Notes: generated by a model not told the origin, from the sequence alone. 64,000 bases of DNA from TK10-74A sp965217625 (GCA_965217625.1 OZ244557.1:1736001-1800000), one strand, 5' to 3'; shown: positions 1 through 8,920, counted from the stretch's first letter. Made by a program: numbers and translations.

Positions 1-35
1 CCGACCGCACGCTCGGATGAGCGTTCAGGTGCGCG

Positions 36-695
36 CTAGGCGCGGGTGCGACGGACAGCCATCACGCCACCCAGAGCCACCACGATGCTAATCGCGAGAG
101 CCAAGGGGAGCACGGGCAGGCTGCTGCCGCCGGCCAGACCACCGCTGCCGGTGTCCGGGAGGGCCATGGGCTCGTCGCCCATGTCGTCGGCGTCGTCGGC
201 GTCATCGGGGTCGCCCATGTCGTCGGCGTCATCGGGGTCGCCCATGTCGTCGGCGTCATCGGGGTCGCCCATGTCGTCGGCGTCATCGGGGTCGCCCATG
301 TCGTCGGCGTCGTCGACCTCGTCGACGGGCTCTTCAGCGGCCGGCGAGCTGAGCGCCAGGCTGACGTTGGTGAGCCCGGAGGACTCGACCTCGTAGGACC
401 CGCTCGCGTCCGAGCCGTCGATGCTGAACACGACGCTGGCCGCGTCGGTCGTTTCGACGTCGATGTTCCACTCGCCACCGGCGATGGTGGCCGTGCCAAC
501 GGCCTCGCCGTCCTCGTTCGATGCGGTCACGACCGCGCCGTCGGCGGCGGCTTCGCCGTCAACGGTCGCGCCGGAGCCGTAGAACGTGTGCGGGGGCGAA
601 GGCGGGGCCTGCGCAAAGGCGCTGGCCGCGATGGCGAGGGCGAACACCGTCGCACTCATCACCGCGAGCAGGCGCCACATGGATTTTGTTGCCAT
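36..695 (-). CDS. Secreted surface protein with acidic repeats and LPxTG-like C-terminal anchor
   Basis: The protein has about 219 residues. It has an N-terminal signal peptide (hydrophobic stretch after MATKSMWRLL, ending near AFA), a small Ala/Gly-rich domain, four perfect 9-residue repeats of MGDPDDADD, then LPDTG followed by a transmembrane segment and a basic tail (RRTRA). That end has the architecture of a sortase sorting signal. The start is the ATG preceded by GGAAAGGAAG; a TTG 21 bases upstream has no such site. The acidic repeat probably acts as a stalk that spans the envelope. It lies downstream of another secreted protein on the same strand, separated by a hairpin. No sortase is visible in the window, so covalent anchoring is inference; the segment could simply be a membrane anchor. 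Confidence 0.8.
   Translation of the reverse strand: MATKSMWRLLAVMSATVFALAIAASAFAQAPPSPPHTFYGSGATVDGEAAADGAVVTASNEDGEAVGTATIAGGEWNIDVETTDAASVVFSIDGSDASGSYEVESSGLTNVSLALSSPAAEEPVDEVDDADDMGDPDDADDMGDPDDADDMGDPDDADDMGDPDDADDADDMGDEPMALPDTGSGGLAGGSSLPVLPLALAISIVVALGGVMAVRRTRA
174..305 (-). repeat. In-frame 27-bp tandem repeat (MGDPDDADD units)
   Basis: About four near-perfect copies of a 27-bp unit encode the acidic MGDPDDADD repeat of the surface protein. The copies are nearly identical at DNA level, so copy number may vary between strains without breaking the frame. Confidence 0.85.
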
Positions 696-733
696 GATGT
701 GGGGCTTCCTTTCCAATACTTCCTGGTGAAGAG

Positions 734-760
734 CGGGGCGCCTCCTGGTGAGGCGCCCCG
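734..760 (-). terminator. Strong inverted repeat between the two surface-protein genes
   Basis: A perfect 10-bp inverted repeat (CGGGGCGCCT / AGGCGCCCCG) with a 7-base loop lies just after the stop codon of the upstream secreted-protein gene. There is no T-run after it, so it could be a processing or stabilising hairpin rather than a full intrinsic terminator. Confidence 0.5.
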
Positions 761-776
761 CCCGCTAGTCGCTCGC

Positions 777-3041
777 TTAGCCGAGCGTGATGTCGACCGG
801 GCCTTCGGAGACGACGAACAGGACGTCACCGTTGGACAGGGCGAAATCGGTCTTCAGGCTGGCCGGAACCGACGGGTCGGACACGTAGCGGAACCACGCG
901 TTGCCCGTCCACTTCCAGACGATGGTCAGGTTCGCGACGTTCTCGAACTCAGCCGAGGAGGCGTCGCCGCCCTGCCACGACACGAACGTGGAGCCCATGC
1001 CGCTGACCAGGCTGTAGATCGTGGGACCGACAGCCGCCGCCTCATCGCCGCCGGCAACGATCAGGACCGCTTCGCCGCTCCCGCTGGTGAAGACCAGCGT
1101 GGTGCTCATGACATTGCCACCGAAGACGTAGCGCACGGTGGCGTCGCCAGCGTCGTCGGTCTTGTCAGGGACATCGCCGTCACTGCTGGCGCCGACGAAG
1201 TCGCCGCCGCTGGTGCTCACCGCGTTGATCACTTCGTCATTGGCCGGGGCAAGAGCGTCGCTGCCAATGGCGCTCAGCGTGATCGTGAGCAGCCGGCTCG
1301 ACCCGGCCGCGACCGACTGCGTGCCGCCGTCGACGGACAGCAACTCGTCGCCGGCCAAGTTGGTCACGCTCGTGATCGCCAGACCCCTGACGTTGGAGGC
1401 GATGTGCGCCACCAGCGGGTTGCCGTCGGCGTCCTCCGTGATCGTGGCCTTCGCGCTGCCGGTACCAACCGTCACCGAGAAGGAGTGCTCGTCAACGGTC
1501 TTCGTGAGCGCGGTGATCCCTAACTGGTATGCGCCGTCCTTGCCCGCCGGCACGCCGCCCGGAAGCGGTGCACTAGAAGGAGTGGCGGAGTCCTCTGCTT
1601 CGTCTTCGGCGCGAGCTTTCGCAAGGTCCTGCGCGTCCGCCGCGGTCTTGGCGAACGCGAAGCCGAGGTGGTCGCCCGAGGCCTCCGACGTGTCTTTCAC
1701 GACGATCCCGGGGGTCGCGGTATTGACGGGCACACCGTTCTTGTCGCGCAGGGTGACGATGCGCACGTGCGCGTTGCCCTGCGCCAGGTTCGCCGGGCCA
1801 CGCGAGATGGCGCCCACGGAGGACATCGCGCCGCTCACGGGGCCAGCGACGGCGAAGGAGATCTCGGCCTCGCAGGCACCGTCGACGTCGACGTCGACGC
1901 AGATCCGGCCCATCCCGGAGTCGCCTTCATCTCGCTCAACCAGCCCGACAGCAACCAGACCGCCGGTCGCGCCCGTAACAGTCGTGCCCGGGTCCGGGTC
2001 TGGATTGTTGGCTCGGGCCGGGTACTGCGCACCGGTGAAGCTAGTCTCCTGCCCGATGCTGACAAATACGAGGTCGTCTTCGTCAGCGCTCGCCGGGACG
2101 GACAGGAGGTTGTCGATTTCGAACGGGTCGCCGAGGTCCGTCTCCACTGTGACGGCAACGGCGTCGCGATCATCGGCCCCGGCGGTCATAGCCACCTGGC
2201 CGGCGCTGTCCGTGATCTGGAACAGGAAGCCAGCCTGGCCCGTGTTCAGGCCGGGCGGGGTCACCGTGTTGAAGTTCCCCGAGCTGATCGCGCCGAATGC
2301 GGCGCGGTCCGCCGCGGTCCCTGCTTCGTCCACGGCAGTATCCGCATCGTCGCCGATGCGCACCTCGGATGTCGCCGGGGGTGCGGTCAGCACGGTCGCC
2401 GCAACCGGTTGGCCAACCCACTGGCCGCTCTTGGTGACCGATCCGCCGGCGACGCCGCCGAGGCTGGCCTCCACGCCGGAAATCGTGACGGAGAAGCCGC
2501 CGGGCGTGCCGTTGCTGTAGACCGCGAACTGGCAGACCCCGATCTGCGGCTCGCAAACTGTCGACGTGAATGTCGTGCTCCTCGACAGGCTGGCCTCGCC
2601 GCTGACCTCGATCGTCACGCTCAGCCCAGTAGTGGAACTCAGACCACCGGCGGCGCCATCAGTGCCCGTGCCGTCATCAACACCGGCTCGGAACTCCACC
2701 CATGTCGCGCGTCGCTCGATCGAGCCGCGGAACACGTTGTTCGCGGACGCGCCAGCGAAGGCCTTTTCGAGTTGGCCGGCTGTGCCCCTGCCCTCGGTGA
2801 TGCCATTCCGCAACTCGGCGACGCCACCGCCGCCCCACGCGATTTCGTCAGTCCCGCCCGGATCGGTGAAGGTCTGCACTCCGGTCGGCTCGATGTCCTG
2901 GACCTCAAGTCTCACGTCGTCCTTGTCGACGGCCTGTGCGGGCTGGGTGGCCCAGAGGCCGCCGGCCAGTGCGATGATCAGCGCTGCGACGATCGCAAAC
3001 GGCGCCGCGCCAATCCCTTTCTTCATGTATGTGCGATTCAA
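777..3041 (-). CDS. Large secreted protein with C-terminal GW-type module
   Basis: This is a 754-residue exported protein of unknown function. The chosen start is a TTG 7 bases after AAGGGAG; an ATG five codons later (MKKGIG) is also possible. The N-terminus is a clear signal peptide ending at QPAQA. The body is rich in Gly, Ala, Asp, Thr and Val with beta-sandwich character and no motif I can name. The last ~75 residues (SWQGG ... WKWTGNAW ... NGDVLFVV) match the C-terminal module of the TIG-domain protein at 3505 and the two modules in the subtilase at 23450. Many short sequences of alternating polar residues suggest a surface or S-layer-like role, but that is inference. Confidence 0.8.
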   Translation of the reverse strand: MNRTYMKKGIGAAPFAIVAALIIALAGGLWATQPAQAVDKDDVRLEVQDIEPTGVQTFTDPGGTDEIAWGGGGVAELRNGITEGRGTAGQLEKAFAGASANNVFRGSIERRATWVEFRAGVDDGTGTDGAAGGLSSTTGLSVTIEVSGEASLSRSTTFTSTVCEPQIGVCQFAVYSNGTPGGFSVTISGVEASLGGVAGGSVTKSGQWVGQPVAATVLTAPPATSEVRIGDDADTAVDEAGTAADRAAFGAISSGNFNTVTPPGLNTGQAGFLFQITDSAGQVAMTAGADDRDAVAVTVETDLGDPFEIDNLLSVPASADEDDLVFVSIGQETSFTGAQYPARANNPDPDPGTTVTGATGGLVAVGLVERDEGDSGMGRICVDVDVDGACEAEISFAVAGPVSGAMSSVGAISRGPANLAQGNAHVRIVTLRDKNGVPVNTATPGIVVKDTSEASGDHLGFAFAKTAADAQDLAKARAEDEAEDSATPSSAPLPGGVPAGKDGAYQLGITALTKTVDEHSFSVTVGTGSAKATITEDADGNPLVAHIASNVRGLAITSVTNLAGDELLSVDGGTQSVAAGSSRLLTITLSAIGSDALAPANDEVINAVSTSGGDFVGASSDGDVPDKTDDAGDATVRYVFGGNVMSTTLVFTSGSGEAVLIVAGGDEAAAVGPTIYSLVSGMGSTFVSWQGGDASSAEFENVANLTIVWKWTGNAWFRYVSDPSVPASLKTDFALSNGDVLFVVSEGPVDITLG

Positions 3042-3504
3042 AACAGTTCTCCCTTTTCTTGAGAGCCCGGCCTTTCGTGGCCGGCGTTGTCCGTGCCTGC
3101 TGTGAAATCCGTTTCCGGTGCGGCTCCTTCCTGCCTCATCGCCCGTCAGGGGCTTGCGGACGCGGCGTGCGCCCAGCGTGGGCCCCTTACGGGCCCCAGG
3201 GGTATTCCTGGTCAACACTAGGGAGCCGGGGGCAGGGCGGCAATGCCATTGGGCCGCAATTAGGCCCCGAGGGGCAACTCTTTACGACGGCTTAACCCTA
3301 AAACGGCCATCTGGGGCGTCGTGGGCCACGGGGGAGTGTCGGGCCGGGGGCCGGGGGGGCGCGCGCCGACACGCCATCGCGACGCAGGATCACCCGCAGG
3401 GTTGACGGACCGAGCCCGCACAACGCGAGGGCCGTGCAGCACGTCCCGCGACCCGGTAGCGTAGGATAGAGTGGTCATGCGTCGGCGGGAAGGCGTTCCG
3501 ATCG
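3042..3504. other. 463-bp intergenic region between divergent secreted-protein genes
   Basis: No gene is visible. The region holds the two divergent promoters by position. It contains inverted repeats (CCGGCC/GGCCGG near 3068-3085; GGGCCC twice near 3180-3200) and a locally AT-richer patch around 3283-3300. I considered a c-di-GMP riboswitch and could not fit the conserved core. Confidence 0.5.
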
Positions 3505-5055
3505 ATGCGCTGGCGAACCCTGTTGCCCCTCCTCCTCACCCTCGTGGCCGTCGCCGCGCTCTCCCCGTCCCCCGCGCGGGCCGTCGGGCCGCCGGTCGTC
3601 TCCGGGGTTTCGCCCGCCACGGGCCTGGCGGGAACCGTCGTCACCATCACCGGGGAGCACTTCACCGGGACCACGTCCGTGACGTTCGGCCAGCACCAGG
3701 CCGGCTTCACCGTCCTCAACGACCGTGCGATCGAAGCCACGGTGCCGCGCCTGATCCGCGCCGGCGTCGTCCGCGTCTTCGTCACCAGCCCCGACGGAGC
3801 AAGCGCGGACACCGCCGCGGACGACTTCACCTACGTCATTCCGAGCCTCACGTTCGGAGGGGTCGCCGGGCTCCGCCTCACCGAGGGCGGAGACGCGAGC
3901 GTGTACACCGTCGCGTTGAGCATGCGCCCCAGCGGTCCCGTGACGGTGTCGATCTCCGGCGGCGAGCACATCGGCGTGACGCCCCGCACGCTGACCTTCT
4001 CCCGTGGGGACTACGCCACCCCCAAGCTGGTCACGCTCAGAGCCAGCGACGATCCGGACCGCGCCGCCGCCCGCGACGTCGTCATCACTCATACCGCCAC
4101 GGGGGGCGGCTACACCGGCTCCGGCGACCACCCGCTGTCCGTCACCATCATCGGCGACGACAGTTTCACCATCATCGTCACGCACTCCGGCGGCAGCACG
4201 GAGTTGATCGAGGGCGGCCGCCCCGATTTCATTTCCCTCCGCCTCACCCGGAACCCCGGCGGCGAGGCGACCGTCACCGTCACCCCGGACGCCCATCTCA
4301 CGACCTCCAGCTCGACGTTCCGCTTCAACTCTGACAGTTGGCGCAGCCCCGTCGAGTTCTCAGTGTCCGCCGTCGACGACGACGACCCGGAAGGCGATCA
4401 CACCGGCGTGCTCACGTTCACCCTGGAGGGTGGCAGTCTCAGCGCCCCCGCGGTCGAGGTCAGCATCTCCATCGCCGACGAGCACTCGCCGGCGGTGCGC
4501 GTCACGGAGTCCGGCGGCGGCACGGCCGTCGCCGAGGACGGCGGCCACGACACCTACACGGTCGCGCTGCGCCGCCGCCCGTCCGCTCCCGTCACCGTCT
4601 CCATCCAGCCCGACGAAGACCTGCGCGTCAGCCCCGTCCGAATCGTCTTCCACCCCAGCGATTGGGCGCAGCCGCGGACCGTCCTGGTCGAGGCCGTCGA
4701 TGACGACCTCGACGAAGGCGAACACGTCCACCATATCCACCACCTCGCCGCCGGCGGGGGCCTCGGGGTCGTCACGCTCAACGTCACCATCACCGACAAC
4801 GACCACCAGGCGTTGCTCCCGCTGACAACCGGCCTCTCCGTGGTCGGCTGGTTCGGCGCCCCCACCACCGCCCGCGCCATCCTCGACGGCAACCCCGACA
4901 TCGTCAGGATCTGGATTTGGGATCAGGTCAACGGCTGGCGCGGTGACAGCCGCGCACTGCCGTCCGGGCTGCGACGGGACATCCCCATCGCCCGCGGCGA
5001 CGGCATCTGGGTCGTCGCCGCGGCCGACACGGACCTAGTCGTGCCACTGCCCTAG
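3505..5055 (+). CDS. Secreted IPT/TIG and Calx-beta-like repeat protein with C-terminal GW-type module
   Basis: The 516-residue protein has a signal peptide (residues 1-26, ending ARA) and an IPT/TIG immunoglobulin-like domain (about 28-112, with PPVVSGVSPATG and GTVVTITGEHF). Three Calx-beta-like repeats follow (about 113-435), each with the pattern EGG..-Y-V-L--RPS-PVTVSI and ending DDD-EG-H. The C-terminal ~75 residues form the module shared with two other secreted proteins here (GWFG ... WIWDQVNGW ... GDGIWVV). Such proteins are usually cell-surface or secreted adhesion or scaffold components. The gene stands alone on the plus strand, divergent from the large secreted protein. Start: ATG with GGGAAGG upstream. 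Confidence 0.85.
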   Translation: MRWRTLLPLLLTLVAVAALSPSPARAVGPPVVSGVSPATGLAGTVVTITGEHFTGTTSVTFGQHQAGFTVLNDRAIEATVPRLIRAGVVRVFVTSPDGASADTAADDFTYVIPSLTFGGVAGLRLTEGGDASVYTVALSMRPSGPVTVSISGGEHIGVTPRTLTFSRGDYATPKLVTLRASDDPDRAAARDVVITHTATGGGYTGSGDHPLSVTIIGDDSFTIIVTHSGGSTELIEGGRPDFISLRLTRNPGGEATVTVTPDAHLTTSSSTFRFNSDSWRSPVEFSVSAVDDDDPEGDHTGVLTFTLEGGSLSAPAVEVSISIADEHSPAVRVTESGGGTAVAEDGGHDTYTVALRRRPSAPVTVSIQPDEDLRVSPVRIVFHPSDWAQPRTVLVEAVDDDLDEGEHVHHIHHLAAGGGLGVVTLNVTITDNDHQALLPLTTGLSVVGWFGAPTTARAILDGNPDIVRIWIWDQVNGWRGDSRALPSGLRRDIPIARGDGIWVVAAADTDLVVPLP

Positions 5056-5120
5056 CAGGGTGCTGAGGAATGGGCCTCGGGTGGAGTTGCAGCCGCCAGC
5101 GGCGCGGCGGCGGCGCCGAC

Positions 5121-5187
5121 CTCACCCCCTGGCCCCCTCTCCATCTGAAGCGATGGAGAGGGGGGATCGGAGGGGGAGGGGGATCTC
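5121..5187. repeat. Dispersed intergenic hairpin repeat, copy A
   Basis: CCCCCTCTCCATC and GATGGAGAGGGGG form a 13-bp stem with a 6-base loop, followed by GGATCGGAGGGGGAGGGGG. Related elements are found near 43891, 46609, 58563 and 61201. It lies after the TIG-domain gene and before the antitoxin gene. Confidence 0.8.
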
Positions 5188-5333
5188 ACGCGGGCCGGGC
5201 GCGACGTGCGGGGGTCACGAACCCGAACCGGCGTCCCTGTCCGCCCAAGGCAGCGCGCCCGCATCGCGGGATCGCCGCGCTCGGGGCGTGGGGGCTAGGA
5301 TGAGGGGACAGCGCGCCCATTGGGAGGCAGGTC

Positions 5334-5588
5334 ATGATCGCACACGTGAAGGCCCGATACGCGAACGGCGTGCTGACGCCGCTGGAGCCGCTCGACCTGG
5401 CGGAGGGCGCGGAGGTGACGCTGTCGATCGACGGCGCGACGGCCGGCGCGCAGCGCGAGTCGTTGCTGGAGATGTTCGATCGGCTGCGCGACTCCGTCCC
5501 GCCGGATACCTGGGACAAGCTGCCCGCCGATGGCGCGAGGAACTACAAGCACTATCTGTACGGTCATCCGAAGGAAGATGACGAGTGA
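5334..5588 (+). CDS. AF2212-family (DUF104) antitoxin
   Basis: This 84-residue protein begins with the family's typical beta strand MIAHVKARYANGVLTPLEPL and the segment LAEGAEVTLSI. AF2212-like proteins pair with PIN-domain toxins as antitoxins. The stop codon overlaps the GTG start of the downstream PIN gene by four bases (GTGA), so the two are translationally coupled. The ATG is preceded by GGGAGGCAGGTC, a good ribosome binding site. It probably neutralises the toxin by direct binding and may repress the operon. Confidence 0.85.
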   Translation: MIAHVKARYANGVLTPLEPLDLAEGAEVTLSIDGATAGAQRESLLEMFDRLRDSVPPDTWDKLPADGARNYKHYLYGHPKEDDE

Positions 5589-5995
5589 GCGAAGTCTTCG
5601 CGGACACGGGCTATCTGATTGCGCTGTTGAACGACCGGGATCCGCTGCGTGGCAGGGCGGAAACGGTGACCGCCGCCCTGCGGCCGTTTCAACTCGTCAC
5701 GACGCAGATGGTGTTGATCGAGGTGCTCAACTACATGTCGAGAGCGGGGGCGGACAGTCGCGGGCTCGCATCAGGCATGGCACAGGACTTCGCTACCAAC
5801 CCCGGAGTGGACATCGTCCCGCAGACGGACGCCCAGTTCCGGGCTGCCATCGAGCGATATGCGGCCCGGCCCGACCAAACCTGGAGTCTCACCGACTGCG
5901 CCAGCTTCCTCGTCATGGAGGAACGCAACATCACCGAGGCGCTCGCCTACGACCGGGACTTCGAGCAGGCGGGCTTCATTGCCCTGCTCCGCTAG
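5585..5995 (+). CDS. PIN-domain ribonuclease toxin (VapC-like)
   Basis: The 136-residue length is typical for VapC. The acidic residues expected for metal-dependent RNase activity are present: D7 (FADTGYL), E46 (LIEVLNY), D104 (LTDCASF) and D123/D125 (AYDRDF). It is encoded directly after, and overlapping, the AF2212-type antitoxin. VapC toxins cleave tRNA or rRNA to stop translation; the target here is unknown. Start is GTG in the GTGA overlap. Confidence 0.9.
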   Translation: MSEVFADTGYLIALLNDRDPLRGRAETVTAALRPFQLVTTQMVLIEVLNYMSRAGADSRGLASGMAQDFATNPGVDIVPQTDAQFRAAIERYAARPDQTWSLTDCASFLVMEERNITEALAYDRDFEQAGFIALLR

Positions 5996-6022
5996 GCCGC
6001 GCCCGCGCCACCGCGTGACCGA

Positions 6023-6430
6023 TCACGCGGGGTGGGGCCGAGAGGCCGCGGTGCGCGGCAGGACTTGCCTGAACTGCAACTCCGAGTCGATCCGGAACAC
6101 GAACGGCCGCGGCGTGGTCTCGAAGAGCGTCTCCATCTCTTCCAGCGCGTCGAGGATGATCCGCCGGTATTGCGGGCCTGTCGGACCCCGCTTCTGCGCG
6201 ATGATGAACACCCCGACAGCGTGATCCCGGATCGCTTGCCGCTCAATAGCCCGCGTGACGATCTTCTTATCCCGGGTGATCACGAGCCAGCCGTTGACGC
6301 CGGCCTCCATGAGCCAGATCGTGTCCTCGGTGCCGATCGGGTAGATATCGGCGCCCGACAGCACATCGTCGCGAACCTCGCCGAGCGCCCGCGCGACGCC
6401 CGGCGCGATCGACGCATCGATCAGGATCAT
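6023..6430 (-). CDS. PIN-like toxin of the VapC45/DUF5615-related type
   Basis: The protein has 135 residues: an N-terminal MILIDASIAPGVA segment with a conserved Asp, DIYPIGTEDTIWL and LVITRDKKI. This layout is seen in PIN-like toxins with a reduced active site (PIN_10 or DUF5615 relatives). Its start overlaps the stop of the upstream DUF433-containing gene by four bases, the usual organisation of such pairs. It probably acts as the RNase toxin of the pair. Assignment to a particular PIN subfamily is tentative. Confidence 0.75.
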   Translation of the reverse strand: MILIDASIAPGVARALGEVRDDVLSGADIYPIGTEDTIWLMEAGVNGWLVITRDKKIVTRAIERQAIRDHAVGVFIIAQKRGPTGPQYRRIILDALEEMETLFETTPRPFVFRIDSELQFRQVLPRTAASRPHPA

Positions 6431-7131
6431 GCGGGCTCACGCGACAGCGACACTTCAAAATCGATCGCAGCGGTGATCGATTTCACCGGGAGGCGGTAGT
6501 CCTCCGCGATCGACGCCGCGGTCTCGCCGGCCTGGAACTGCTCCAGCACGAACTCGGTGCGCAGCCCAGTGCACAGCCCGGAGCACGCCACCACCGGCAG
6601 CCCGAATCCGAACTCGGGATCGACGGCAACCGGAACATCCCTGCCACAGGGCCACCAGGTCGAAACGTGGTCGCCCTCGTAGTCCAGGGTGTCCAGGAAG
6701 GCCCGGATCGTGTCCCAGGCCTGTTTCCGCTGCGGGCCGGAGAGGTCGGCGAAGTCGCCCGTCTCATGCAGGAAGACAGCCGGGGCCTCCAGCTTGAAGC
6801 GCCGTGTGATCAGCGGTCGCTCGACCTCGAAGATCGTCCGGCACTCTTCGACGATGGCGCGGATCGTGGCGAGCGACCAGCGCCGACGCCGCCAGTGGCG
6901 GACCGCCGCGATCTCCACCACGTCGGCGAACGAGACACCCCAATCCGTGTGTTCCCGCTGGATCAAGGGCTCTCGGAACTGCGGCTCACCATCCCGCCTG
7001 CGATCGGTGTAGCCCCGCAGCCATCGCTTCGCGGTGCCCCGGGAGACGCCCGCCAGCCACTCCGCTTCCACGTACGAGTACCGCGGCACGAAGACGGGAG
7101 ACGTGGGGTCGATCTTGGAGGCGGTGACCAT
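6427..7131 (-). CDS. DUF433-domain antitoxin with N-terminal MerR-like helix-turn-helix
   Basis: This 234-residue protein starts with FVPRYSYVEAEWLAGVSRGTAKRWLRGY, which resembles a MerR-type DNA-binding helix-turn-helix. It ends with a DUF433 module (TEFVLEQFQAGETAASIAEDYRL..., then ITAAIDFE). DUF433 proteins commonly partner PIN-like toxins. The gene is upstream of and overlaps the toxin gene (ATGA). It probably both represses the operon and binds the toxin. The ATG follows CAGGACGAG. Confidence 0.8.
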   Translation of the reverse strand: MVTASKIDPTSPVFVPRYSYVEAEWLAGVSRGTAKRWLRGYTDRRRDGEPQFREPLIQREHTDWGVSFADVVEIAAVRHWRRRRWSLATIRAIVEECRTIFEVERPLITRRFKLEAPAVFLHETGDFADLSGPQRKQAWDTIRAFLDTLDYEGDHVSTWWPCGRDVPVAVDPEFGFGLPVVACSGLCTGLRTEFVLEQFQAGETAASIAEDYRLPVKSITAAIDFEVSLSREPA

Positions 7132-7251
7132 CTCGTCCTGCCGTTCTGCACCCCCGGGACGGAGATCCCGGCGGCGTGACGTCAGTCTACCCGAGGGTGG
7201 CCCCCATCCGCTGCACGGTTGCGCGCAACGTCGGTTGGGGGCGAGTGGGGG

Positions 7252-8016
7252 TTAGGGCGCTTGGGCGTCCGGCGCCGCCTCGACGACGGCGGCGAGGGCT
7301 TCGAGCCACGACGGCAGGTCGGGCTCCCAGGGGATGGGGCCGGAGGCGCGGGCGCGGATCTGGGCGGCGAAGATGAGGCTGCGGCCGACCTGCCGCCAGT
7401 AGACGGTCATGCGGCTCTCGACGGTGTTGCGGCGGAACTCGAGGATGAAGGCGAAGGTGCGCGCGTCGCTGGTGGGCAGCACGGTCATGCCCAGCACCTC
7501 GTGGTGCGTGGGCTCGACGTAGGCGGCGGTCTCGGCGGGGGTGGCCTCGCGCAGGCGGGCGAGGGCGGCCTCGGCCTGGGCCGCGTCGTCGCCGATGATG
7601 ATGCCGCTGCTGATGTCGAGGTAGCGGGCGTCGGGGTCGCGGGCGGCCCAGCCCTGGCCGCCGCCCGAGGGGGAGTCGGCGAAGGCGGTGGCGGCGCCGA
7701 GGTTGGCGCGGCGCAGGGTGCCCCAGAAGCCGAAGCCCAGCCCGGTGGCCGCCCAGGAGTCGGGCAGGTCGGCCGGCGGCAGATCGATCGTCTGGGCCAG
7801 GGGCAGTTCGGCGACGGCCCGCGCCTCGCGATCCGCGCGGCCGCCGTCGTCGGAGCGGGGGAAGAGCAGCAGGACGATGGCCGCCACGCCGACCAGCGCC
7901 GCCAGCGCGCCGAGCTGCACGAGCAGCCGGTAGCGGCGACGCCAGGGCAGCGCCGGTCCGGTCACGGACGCGGGCCGCCGGGCGAGGCGTCGCTTGAGCG
8001 GGGCGATGCGGGGCAT
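7252..8016 (-). CDS. Membrane-anchored extracytoplasmic protein, unknown function
   Basis: The 254-residue protein has a basic N-terminus, a single transmembrane helix (LLVQLGALAALVGVAAIVLLLF) and an outside domain of about 200 residues with the pattern IIIGDDAAQAEAALARLREATP. I do not recognise the domain. The start is the second in-frame ATG (MPRIAPLKRRL), preceded by GGGAGGATCAGAGGC. It lies alone between the DUF433 pair and the DUF5343 gene on the same strand. Confidence 0.65.
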   Translation of the reverse strand: MPRIAPLKRRLARRPASVTGPALPWRRRYRLLVQLGALAALVGVAAIVLLLFPRSDDGGRADREARAVAELPLAQTIDLPPADLPDSWAATGLGFGFWGTLRRANLGAATAFADSPSGGGQGWAARDPDARYLDISSGIIIGDDAAQAEAALARLREATPAETAAYVEPTHHEVLGMTVLPTSDARTFAFILEFRRNTVESRMTVYWRQVGRSLIFAAQIRARASGPIPWEPDLPSWLEALAAVVEAAPDAQAP

Positions 8017-8083
8017 GCCTCTGATCCTCCCGGGGCGACTGGGCAGCGTCAATCCGGGGGAACCCAGGGCCGGCGCGTCGCGC

Positions 8084-8920
8084 TTAGCCGTCGGAGAGGG
8101 CGACCTCGAGGTCGACCACGGCCGTCAGGGCGGCGAGCCACTGCGTGCGGGTCTTCGCCGACCAGACGCCGTCGGCCGGGAGCAGTCCCACGATGGCGCC
8201 GACGAGGGTGTAGTCCTGCGGCTCGGGGGGCGGGGCGGGCGGCTCCTCGGCGACGGGCGCCGGCGGGGGCGGCGGGGGCGGGGCGGCGGCCGCGGGAGCG
8301 GGAGCGGGAGCGGCGGCGGGCGCCTTGCGCGCAGCACGCTTGCGGCCGCGCCGGCCGTTGGTCGCCTTCTTCGCGGCCTTCTTGGCGGCCTTCTTCGCGC
8401 CCGACCCGAGCCGGCGCTTGCGGGCGCGCTTCGAGACGTCGGCCTGCATGCCGATGCCGGCGGCCTTGGCGGCGTTGATGAAGAAGGGCAGCGCGCGGCG
8501 GTGGGTGGCGTCGGTCGTGCCGAGGGCGCGCAGCGCGTCCTCCACGGCGTCCAGCGTCTTGTCCCCGAGGTTATCGACGAGGTCGTCGCCGTAGGCGCCG
8601 CGCAGCACGCCGCGCAGGCCATCCTTGCGCGCGTCGCCGCCGGCCTTGGCGAGTGCGACGAGCGTGTCGGTGGGCGCGCCGCCGTCGAGCAGCCCCAGCG
8701 AGCGCAGGCCGACCATCAGCTGGGCGCCGCTGGCGGGGGCGAACTTCTGACTCCAGAGCTGGCGGTCGATCCGGGCGGGGACGGGGTCCATGCCGCCGAG
8801 CCAATCGAGGAAGACTTCGAACATCGAGTAGCTGACGTAGGCGGGCTGGCGGGACTTCGTGGCGGCGGGCGTCGCTTCGGCCTGTGTATCGGGCTGTGTA
8901 TCTGGCTGTGTATCGGCCAT
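8084..8920 (-). CDS. DUF5343-like protein with histone-H1-like Lys/Ala linker
   Basis: The protein has about 278 residues. The N-terminal third (YVSYSMFEVFLDWLGGMDP ... GAQLMVGLRSLGLLD) fits the DUF5343 winged-helix-like family. The middle carries AKKAAKKAAKKA and RRGRKRAARK, strongly resembling histone H1 or bacterial HU-type tails, followed by a run of Pro/Ala. A ~40-residue helical C-terminus ends the protein. A nucleic-acid-binding role is inferred from this linker. The N-terminal TQPDTQPDTQ comes from a 12-bp tandem repeat (8882-8917). The ATG at 8920 has a weak ribosome site; a GTG 12 codons upstream is an alternative. Confidence 0.7.
   Translation of the reverse strand: MADTQPDTQPDTQAEATPAATKSRQPAYVSYSMFEVFLDWLGGMDPVPARIDRQLWSQKFAPASGAQLMVGLRSLGLLDGGAPTDTLVALAKAGGDARKDGLRGVLRGAYGDDLVDNLGDKTLDAVEDALRALGTTDATHRRALPFFINAAKAAGIGMQADVSKRARKRRLGSGAKKAAKKAAKKATNGRRGRKRAARKAPAAAPAPAPAAAAPPPPPPPAPVAEEPPAPPPEPQDYTLVGAIVGLLPADGVWSAKTRTQWLAALTAVVDLEVALSDG
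8882..8917 (-). repeat. Three 12-bp tandem repeats inside the DUF5343-like gene
   Basis: CTGTGTATCGGG, CTGTGTATCTGG, CTGTGTATCGGC in a row, giving the repeated QPDT. Part of a wider pattern of short tandem duplications in this window. Confidence 0.75.

Noticed and set aside
174..305. Regular direct repeats resembling a CRISPR array
   Set aside because: Units are contiguous 27-bp in-frame codons with no spacers and no cas genes.
3100..3300. Possible c-di-GMP or other riboswitch upstream of the secreted proteins
   Set aside because: Several GC-rich inverted repeats, but no conserved core could be fitted on either strand.
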